Both the position numbers and the translations under genes were made by a program. A stretch of DNA of 64,000 bases from Podospora pseudocomata (taxonomy: Eukaryota > Ascomycota > Sordariomycetes > Sordariales > Podosporaceae). The stretch covers positions 4,278,001 through 4,342,000 of the forward strand of contig NC_085889.1 in the NCBI RefSeq assembly GCF_035222375.1, written 5' to 3'. Of the stretch, positions 56,101 through 64,000 are shown in pieces. The notes below the pieces were generated by a model. The model searched no databases and was not told the origin of the DNA. It saw only the letters and a list, made by a program, of their open reading frames with translations. Position 1 is the first letter of the stretch, and the number at the start of each line of letters is the position of its first letter.

Positions 56101-58416
56101 TAAGCCTCAACCTGAGCGATATCAGGATGCTGCCTCCTAGCCTGGAAGGCTTCTCAGTTGTTTTCGAGCGCAAGCCCCTTTCCATTGCCGGCATCATCCG
56201 CCATGGAAAGACTCCCGAACTTGAGTACTACGCCGGTGGACTCATCGTCGGAGGGACGCCCTACCAACTCGAGGCAGCAGGCTTCTATGGCAAAGCCAAG
56301 CCCGAGGGACGAGACCCCTTCGTCTCCGTCTTCGTTTTTGCAAAGCTTGCGGGGCCGCTTGTCTCGCTTGAATTCGCAGAGATCTCTGGCGTGACGGGAG
56401 GGTTTGGATACAATTCCAGCGTCCGCGTGCCCACAGCCGACCAGATTACCTTGTTTCCCTTCATTGATCAGCATGCCACGGATAATGCCGGCGATGCACT
56501 GCAAGCGCTCCAGAAGCTGACCAGCGCGGGACAGGATGCGTGGTTCCAGCCTGTGCCGGATATGTATTGGGCAGCAGCGGGCATGAAGATTGATGCCTTC
56601 CAGATGATCGCGCTCGACGCTGTTGTCGTTGTACAGTTCGGCACTTCTATCAAGCTGGGCATATTTGGTGTTGCATTAGTCGATGTTCCTAGCAGCCTGT
56701 CAGACTTCAAGTTTGCCCATGTTGAGCTCGGCCTCGCTGTTGTCGTCGATTTCGACATTGGTATCATGAAAGTGGAGGCGCAGCTCTCCCCCAAATCCTA
56801 CATCCCTCATCCAAGCTGTAAGTTGACGGGTGGCTTTGCCCTTTGGTACTGGTTTGACGCCCCCCACGCTGATCAGGCCAATGTGGGCAACTTTGTCTTC
56901 TCCCTCGGGGGTTATCACCAGGCTTTCAAAGTTCCAGTCGGATGGCCTGTCCCAGATCGCCTCAAAATCAGCTGGGGTCTAGGCAACACCCTGTCCATCT
57001 CGGGAGAAGCCTTCTTTGCCATCACACCCAAAGTTTGCATGGGAGGCGACAGACTTCGAGCTTCCTACTCCGCCGGGCCCATAGCAGTTTGGTTCGACGC
57101 TTTTGCCAATTTCCTGATCCAATACCAGCCTTTCCACTTTGCATCAGAAGCAGGCATTTGCATCGGCGCAAGCTTCAACCTGGACATCTGGTTCATTCAC
57201 ATCCACATCTCGGACGAAGTGTCAGCAGATCTATACCTCTGGGGCCCCCCCTTGGCGGGCATCGTCTCTGTCAACATCAAAGTAGCCAGATTCAACATCC
57301 ACTTCGGCGATGACAACAACGGCCCCGGTGCACTGCAGCTCGACCAGTTCTTTGATCTTGTCTTGCAGGCTTCTAGCAAGAAGAAGGCAGCAACCACCAC
57401 CACCCCCATGGCGGTCGCAACACCCATCATTCCAATCATGGAACCGGATCAAGCAGCCAGGTTCAAAAGGATGTCTGACAACGTTGGACATACCTTCCTG
57501 GCGCGGTTAGGCCTCATGAACGACACCTCTGATCCAAGCGCGAGCAGAACGCGGAGTGGGTAGTCAGGGGCGGCACATTCAGCTTTTCCATCGGTTGCAA
57601 GATGATGGTTGACGACGTGAAGCTTCTAGGCAACAACAAAGAAGACATCAACTCCAAGGCCTCCGGGGCAGGCAGCATATACGCCAAACCGATGAAGACC
57701 GATTCCTCCCTTGCCTCGCACATGACTGTGCGGATCACCCAGACCCAGGGGAAGCAGGTATGGGGAATGAGTCAGGAGTACAAGTCTGTTCCTACTGGTT
57801 TGTGGCAAAAGTGTAAGTGCTCCTCTCTGTCCTGCCTACTTCGACTGCTAATTATTCTGCAGACGATTCATCAAAAGACCCCTTGAACGGAAAGGGAAAT
57901 AACAACATTGACGACTAACTCAACGACAAAGACGGAGGGATGAAGCTAATGAGCGGCATCTTGTTTTCTGCTCCTCCACCCAAGATGTCGGATGATAAGC
58001 TCAAGGTGTTTGACATCATCGACTCGACGCTCATGGGGATTGAGTCTGATAGGCAGTTCCCTCTTCCAACAGACTGCCATAAAGACTGGGATCCTCACCC
58101 GCCAAGGAATGAGGAGGACGATGATGAGTGGACGGTTGTGCAGAAGAGGTGGAAGACACCTCTGTGGAACACGGATAATGAGCCTAAGCACAGTGCTGTT
58201 TCCCTTGCAGTCGATTCGAGCCCAGAGGCTGCTGCTCAGCCTATTGTTCCAGTGGAACCCAAGACGCGAGACGTACAGACTGATTTTGTTTCTGCTTTTG
58301 TCAATGCTTTTAATTGGGATGCTGGCTTGAAGTTACCTAGCCTGGCCAAGATGCCTCGGAAGCTGGAAAAGAGGTTTGGAGATTTGTTTGTCGTTCCACC
58401 GATGATGACTGCTTAG
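53129..58416 (+). pseudogene. Giant DUF6603-type protein, several breaks
   Basis: A chain of long same-strand coding blocks spanning 5.3 kb, corresponding to a protein of about 1650-1700 residues. It starts MSNKDPPPPPAPPSGPF at 53129. The N-terminal part (53.4-55.3 kb) is made of repeated beta-rich units (IRNALLYSPPNYDQTILRLQ, SIPGLIPGLNIENVP). The core at 56.0-57.3 kb has the DUF6603 look: MELGPVGFSLIGFALNMEL, AITPKVCMGG, AVWFDAFANFLIQYQPFHF and LYLWGPPLAGIVSVNIKV. A C-terminal domain (57.5-58.4 kb) contains FSFSIGCKM and SIYAKPMKT. At least one clean intron is seen near 57.8 kb. The chain is interrupted roughly six times (stops, frame changes, a lost splice donor), so it is probably not functional. 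Function of the family is unknown. Confidence 0.7.
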
Positions 58417-58670
58417 TTGAATGGCAGTTTAGGGTCGAGAGAGGGGGGAGGGAGAGAAGGAGAAGGACACTTTTACATTGTAGCAGAGCTCACCTACTCA
58501 GAAATTGAGGCCAGTTCCTGGGATCACATTGGGTAATGGCCCTGGTATGTCTTGAAGTGTACGATAAAGTAGCCGCTGAAGAGGCTCAACATAGGCCGAA
58601 AATCAGCTGACCAGAAAAGTCTGGCTTCTGTTATATAACTAACACGTATACATATACAGATTACTCCTTC

Positions 58671-61261
58671 TTAATCCACAGTGCCCTCGGGCAACACCGA
58701 AATATAATCAATCGGCGCCGGCTCCAACCCATCCGGCCTCCCCACAACCTTTAGCTCACTCCCCTTCTTGACCCTCACCCCCCTAAACGTCTTCCTCGCG
58801 GCCGTCTGCCCATCAATATATGGCGACGGCGCCCGTCCAAGCTCATACTCCAAATCGCCCTTCCACTTCCCCACCAACTTCCTATCCACAAACAGCTCCC
58901 AGGTCGAATTCCCCAGCGCCATATCATAGTAATTAACCGCAAGGTCATACTTCCCGCTCGGAACCTTGAGCTTCGTCGTGGCAGTGCCAACAGTGCTGTT
59001 CGTCTCGGTAACGACACAGTGATACCCGCTTGCTGCCTCAAAGGGAGAGACTCTATACGACTTATACCCCTTGAGCTCCATCTCCTCAGCTTCAATCCTG
59101 TACTTGTGGTTGCCCACACGACCGAGTTCATCAGGGATACCGCTCTTGTTGAAGTAAAACTGGTTCACACTGTCACGCCAGACGAGCGAATGACCAGCCT
59201 GGTAGATGAGCCGGAACAAAACGTGCTCGTAGCGCTCTTTGTCAATCCGGCCCTTGAGCTTCTCCCAAAGGGTGACGAATGTCTGCGCCGTGGCGCTGCC
59301 CTTGTAGTGGGCGTCGTAAAAGTGTTGAATGACTGTCTTGCCCGACTTGAGCTTTTGGGTGTACGGGACGTGGTGGAACCACAACAGAAGGTTGTCGGGG
59401 GTGGTCTCAATGTTCTCGTACATGGCCGCGATTTCAGGGGGGTACTGGCCGGCGAAACCGGTGCCGTTCCATACTGTGCGGTCCATGCCGATGGTGTCGT
59501 CGTCGGCGCGAGTCCATTGACCCCAGGGGTTTCCGTCTTGGGAGCCGGGGTTGGGACCGTAGTGGCCGAGGAGGATGTCGGTTAGGGTTTGGATGCCGAG
59601 GTTGCCGGAATAATCCTCGTAGGCGGGCCAGGACTCCATCGAGATCTTGGTGATGACGTCGTGGACGAGCTTGTCGTGGCCGAAGGTGAGGGTGGTCCAC
59701 TCCTTGAGGATGCCGGTGGAGGTTTGCTCCGGGTCCCAGGCGAGCTTGCCGTAGGCGTAGAGGTTGGACATGGCCAGGTGGGAGCCGAGCCAGGTGGTGT
59801 TGGTGCCGACGTTGACGACACCGGCGTACCCGGTGAGCTTCTGGCCGAAGCGCTTGCCAGACACGATGGACTTCAGGGTCGAGGGCTTGCTGTCGACGCG
59901 GAGATCAAAGTCGAGGAGTTCCTTCCACATGGGAGCGAGGTAGACGACGTCTGTGAAGAGAACCGTTAGGAAGTGACGTGACAAGGGGGTAGAATGAGAT
60001 TTCACATACGGGCTTGTTGGCCAAGATACTCCTGGGTGATCTGAAGCTCAACTGTGGCACCAGTCCTGCGAAGGTGGGTGAAGAGAGGCGAAACAGGCTC
60101 GCGGACCTGGAAGTCGATAGGGCCGTACTTGATCTGAATGACAACATTGTCCTCAAACTTGTCATCGAGACCGTCAAAGTAGTCGACGGCCGCGTTGGCG
60201 CGGTCAGCCTTCCAGTCCAAAGTCTGGTTCAAGCTGCGGTGATCGTAGACGAAAGCGCGGAAAAGGATGATACCGCCGTGGGGCTTGAGAGTGCGCGCAA
60301 ACAGGTTGGCACCATCAGCCAGGGTGCGGTTGTATGTCATGGGACCGGGCTGGCCTTCCGAGTTGGCCTTGACGAGGTAACCCGCCATGTCGGGAATGCG
60401 CTTGTAGAGGTTGTCGGCGATGCCCTGCCACCAGTTGACGACAGTCTTGTCAAGGGGGTCGAAGGTATCAAGCCCACCGAGAAGCTGAGGAGCGGCGAAG
60501 TTGAGCGAGACACCAAGCTGGACACCGTAGGGGCGAAAGACGTCGGCGATGCGAGCGAGACCGTCCATGTTCTCGGGGGTGAGGATCGAAGCATTGGCGT
60601 TGACATTGTTGGCTACGACGGCGTTGATACCGATGGAAGCCAACAGCCGGGCGTACTGACCGGCGCGGGTGAGGTCCTCGCGAATGTGCCCGTCCCAGAA
60701 GAAGATGGAGTCACCGCCATAACCACGCTCGACGCTGCCATGAGTGCCACCATCTTGCATGTTGTCCCATTGGTTCACCCATCGGACTGGCGCATCGGGG
60801 TTGGAGGTGAGGGTAAAGTCGGACACATTGCCCTGGGCAATGACGGAGAGGTAGTGGAAGGCACCGTAGAGGGCACCGCGCTCGTTTTGACCGAGGATCA
60901 GGACGTTGCCCTTGGAGATCTTGAGGTAGAAGCCATCCTCGACAAGGTCGGGCAGACCCTTGGCAGCAGAAGGGTTCTTGTCGACGTATGCGCTGACGGT
61001 GCCAACGGTGGCAGTGGTCCCCTTGGGCTTTGATTTTGCAACAGTCAACTTCTTGCCAAAAAGACCGCCGATGCCGTCCACCAGCTCCTGTCCAGCGGTA
61101 TGGACGGGATATCCCTTGGTGGCGTTGAGAGTGACGACGGCGGAAGGCAGTTTGCCGAGATGGCGGGAGGCACTCGGGACGCGAGCATATCGTAGCCAGG
61201 CAGCGAGACCGTCTTCGGCGACGGCAAGGCCGACGACCGCGAGCCACAACAAACTCCTCAT
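58671..61261 (-). CDS. aguA: GH67 alpha-glucuronidase
   Basis: Cleaves the alpha-1,2-linked (4-O-methyl-)glucuronic acid from the non-reducing end of xylo-oligosaccharides; secreted. Exons 61261-60010 and 59950-58671 give 843 residues. The 59-nt intron (GTATGT...TTCACAG) joins EYLGQQA to HVVYLAP. Signal peptide MRSLLWLAVVGLAVA. The N-terminal domain (~20-140) is followed by a (beta/alpha)8 barrel: VRWVNQWDNMQDGGTHGSVE, GINAVVANNVNAN, GVSLNFAAPQLLGGLDTFDP, GYLVKANSEGQPGP with a catalytic-region Glu, and ELQITQEYLGQQ with the Glu near the junction. The C-terminal helical domain and EAEEMELKGYK...SGYHCV complete it. Length matches fungal AguA (~840). The longest intact CAZyme in the window. Confidence 0.95.
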
Positions 61262-63099
61262 CTTGAAGGATTGAGCGGTGCTGACTGAGGGTGCGTCAAG
61301 TCATGTTTACACTGACGGCGGCACCTACATTTTAACTTCTGATGCTCGCCCGGCCGTCGTAGCAATGGATCGTCGAAAGTAGCATCGGCCCTGGATGCAA
61401 TTCTCCAACTCAATTTATCCAGACATCCACTTGCTTGGGTCGTCCCCCCATCTTCCCCATCTCCCCCTCTTGCCAAGATGCAACGTCCTCCAGGGGTCAG
61501 ATTCCACCACTCACGGGCCGTCATTGGTCTCTTTGTAGCCATAAACCCTAGCATATCCACTTTGCCCAACGGCTCGTCCCCGCGATACGACCAAATCTAG
61601 ACCAATCCGACCGTTATGATTCCTGGTGCTATTCAGCCTGTTGTTGGCGAGTTGAACATTGCCGGCTCGGCAGCGTGATGGGCTTGTCCCAGTCGCGTAA
61701 CATCATCAGGTCGGATGGAGCCCTCGTGCCGAAGTCACCAGCTGGGCAATATCGCCAGGACCTGCACGCACGTGTGGTGTGCCCTCCCGCCACCCATCCT
61801 TCGGGTGGGAGGCAGGTACAGATGCAGGTTGAACCTCAGATGGTTGCTTTCCTCGTGGTATTTTTGGGCCAGATGCTTCCCGACGCCATGAGGTTTGCCG
61901 GGTCGCTTGCTACGCCGGGCCTGGTGTGCTGACAAAGTCCGGAATCATCGGCGCGGTTCCCATTGCGTCGTGCGAGCGGTCAATGACCTCGGGTAGGTGG
62001 AGATGAAGCTGGAGACCATCGTGGAGCATCGGGCTTGACGTCATCTTCGGGTCTTGAGAAAGCTGGAGGACATGGTGAATAACCGATACTTTCGTCTCTG
62101 TCGTGGAATAAGCATTGAAAGGTTACTGTAACAAGTGTATCCTACCGATTTAGAGGATCATGTCGCAAGAATATTGCCCGACATTTCGGTATGTTGAGTT
62201 GAAGTGCTGGAGGTGATGGCCCTGATGGGTGCCTGGTGGAAGTGGGGGAATGGTTGGTTGTCACCTGGAAGGGGTTCCAACAGTCGGGCAGCTTGACGTT
62301 CCGGACAACGCTTACCGATAATCAACCTCCATGTGGGATGGTCCTTCCTCAGGTCGACTGATGGATCTAAGTCTTTTTTCGCCTGCCAAATGTTATCTGC
62401 TTACCTCAACGCATTTTCTATGCGATCACCATTCTTGGAGCGTTGCCAGTGAGAGGGTAGGGTTGGCGGCAACACCAGAAGCTAGACGACCATTATCGCT
62501 GTAGAATAGTATTGGGAACTGGCCTTGGCCGCTTCGAGATATTGGAAGTATATTATTTTTACTGATTCAACGAGGAACAGGCTAAATACCTAGGCGATCG
62601 GAATCCCTCTACCTATCTATTTAGAGATCAAACTCCAACGTCCAGGACATGGACATACAAGCAACAACTCTCCACTCTAGACCACATCACACCGAGTACG
62701 AATCCTTGGACAAGTCAAGATATCGATGTATTGAACCATATTGGAATCTGATACCGGACTTCATGGCATGTGTCCATGGGGGACACAAAAGAATGACATG
62801 TTCTACTAACGGGGGCCAATCTCCCTTAGTTGTTGAATCCCCGTCTTGGGGAGAAACATAAATTTGGGTTTTCTGTCAATACTTCGTAGATGAAGATGAG
62901 GTGATTGTACGGGGACATGTGGAAGCAGCGAACGGAAGAGAGTGAAGAGTATTTGGAACTGTTTGTATTGGTATAAGCCAAGAGAGAAAATCAGAGGACC
63001 CAAACTGAGAAGGCTTGGTGTCCCCGAGGCCATTCTTCACGGACTTCCTGATTAATTGTTGATCCCTGAGCAGGCAACCTGTAGGTACCTTCCAAAGCC
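61262..63099. other. Long intergenic, no gene seen
   Basis: About 1.8 kb upstream of the alpha-glucuronidase. Only short frames without coding character. No XlnR-type GGCTAAA was seen in the first 500 bp of promoter. Confidence 0.5.
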
Positions 63100-63285
63100 C
63101 TAGTGTTTCTTGTCTTGTTTCCCGCCACCCCCTCCCTTGCTGCTGTTGCCCGTAGCATTGCTAGAGGTGCTCTTGCTACTTTCTCCGGATTTTCCACTGT
63201 CCCTCTTCGACGACTGCTGCTTGGTTTTTTCTTTGTCTTTGCTGATGGCTGGCTCAAGAACCATGACTGTAAGTATGTCTGACAT
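63100..63285 (-). CDS. Possible small basic low-complexity protein
   Basis: 61 residues from an ATG at 63285: a short hydrophobic start, then Lys/Ser/Gly-rich hydrophilic sequence (SKDKEKTKQQSSKRDSG, SSKGGGGGKQDKKH). It could be a small hydrophilic stress-type protein or a chance frame. No introns and no family recognised. Confidence 0.3.
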   Translation of the reverse strand: MSDILTVMVLEPAISKDKEKTKQQSSKRDSGKSGESSKSTSSNATGNSSKGGGGGKQDKKH

Positions 63286-64000
63286 GGCTGATAGGAGGTA
63301 TAGGGTTCCTTGATGAATTGATGCGCTTTGTATGATGTGATCTGTGAGATGCAGGTTTTGGATCTTGTAACGCAGTCATGTTGAGTTTGGTGTGGAAAAG
63401 CTACAAAGAAAGCTACCTACTTGAATAGGTATGGTAGGCTTATATAGGTAGATAGGTAGATACTAGGATAGCCCTCAGGGTCTCAGGTTTCGCGTGACAG
63501 CAATCGTGATATCTGTCCTGCTCCTAGGTATCGTGATCTCTCACCTGCCTCGCTGCGTGGCGTACTGTTGGCAAAGTGATACTCACCTGGTGCTAACGAA
63601 GAGCAAAGTTCAGTTGGGAGTCGTCTTCTGGCGTCATTGATGCCGCGGGTGATATCACTCAAAGGCTCCACTCTGCCATCAGGTCTTGGGAAGTTACCTC
63701 GCGACAACGGCATGTTTCAAGGTTCTACACGTGATCTGAATGAGAGACGGGATGGCAGCGATCTTCTTCTCAAGAAGCCGTTTCAATTAGCCTTCAGGAC
63801 TACGAGAGTTAACAGTCATTCGTCGAGGACGCAAGAGATCCATAGCTTGCGATCCCAAGATGCTCGCAAATATCCATCGTATAGATGTAGGCCAGCTGGT
63901 CAGGCTCCTTGTTATACAGACTTACACACTTTCTATCTTGGTCTCTCACAGTCCAACATCCCGCGCAATATTATCTACCTTCAACAACTTGTATTTGAGG
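63286..64000. other. Right-end intergenic, no gene seen
   Basis: About 700 bp to the window edge, with only short unconvincing frames. Confidence 0.5.

Noticed and set aside
60014-61033. 339-codon plus-strand frame opposite GH67
   Set aside because: Antisense shadow of the alpha-glucuronidase; Val/Asp-rich with no domain.

Overview
The window is nuclear DNA of a filamentous ascomycete. It is most likely a Sordariomycete of the Sordariales type that lives on plant litter or dung. The evidence is short GT-AG introns (about 50-100 nt) with CTAAC/CTGAC-like branch points, secreted enzymes carrying fungal CBM1 cellulose-binding modules, 2EXR and F-box proteins, an NWD/NACHT-ankyrin STAND gene, a microsomal P450, and loosely spaced genes on both strands. 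No rRNA, tRNA, CRISPR array, retroelement or intact DNA transposon was found by eye.

Layout. 0-10.3 kb: a 2EXR gene running off the left edge, a coiled-coil protein, a second 2EXR gene, then two co-oriented genes of unknown function. 10.3-17 kb: an interrupted single-pass membrane protein gene, a membrane alpha/beta hydrolase, a small cupin and a poorly resolved cysteine-containing gene. 17-29 kb: an F-box protein, a cytochrome-b5-fused sulfite oxidase, and a four-exon gene of about 7 kb for a 2271-residue probable nuclear protein with ubiquitin-tail-like LRGG motifs and a zinc-finger-like block. 29-33 kb: a small secreted beta/gamma-crystallin-like protein and a CBM1-SGNH (CE16-type) acetyl esterase. 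33-43 kb: a decayed NACHT-ankyrin gene, a four-TM glycoprotein and a P450. 44-49 kb: a GH62-CBM1 arabinofuranosidase, a secreted CE1/esterase-D-like enzyme and a protein with a HicA-like tail. 49-58.4 kb: an unusual locus with a DUF6603-type giant protein and two companion pieces, all showing breaks. 58.6-61.3 kb: a GH67 alpha-glucuronidase. The last 2.7 kb hold almost nothing.

How the genes fit together. The GH62, GH67, CE16-type and CE1-like enzymes remove the side chains of xylan (arabinose, methyl-glucuronic acid, acetyl and possibly feruloyl groups). They form a loose regional grouping rather than an operon-like cluster. Set between them is the most unusual part of the window: a two- or three-gene DUF6603 locus whose families I recall as mainly bacterial and of unknown function. 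It looks like a horizontally acquired system now in decay. Exon structures were worked out by eye from splice sites and frame continuity. They are strong for the giant gene, crystallin, CE16, P450, GH62, GH67 and F-box genes, and weak for the 11-12 kb and 15.5-16.9 kb genes.
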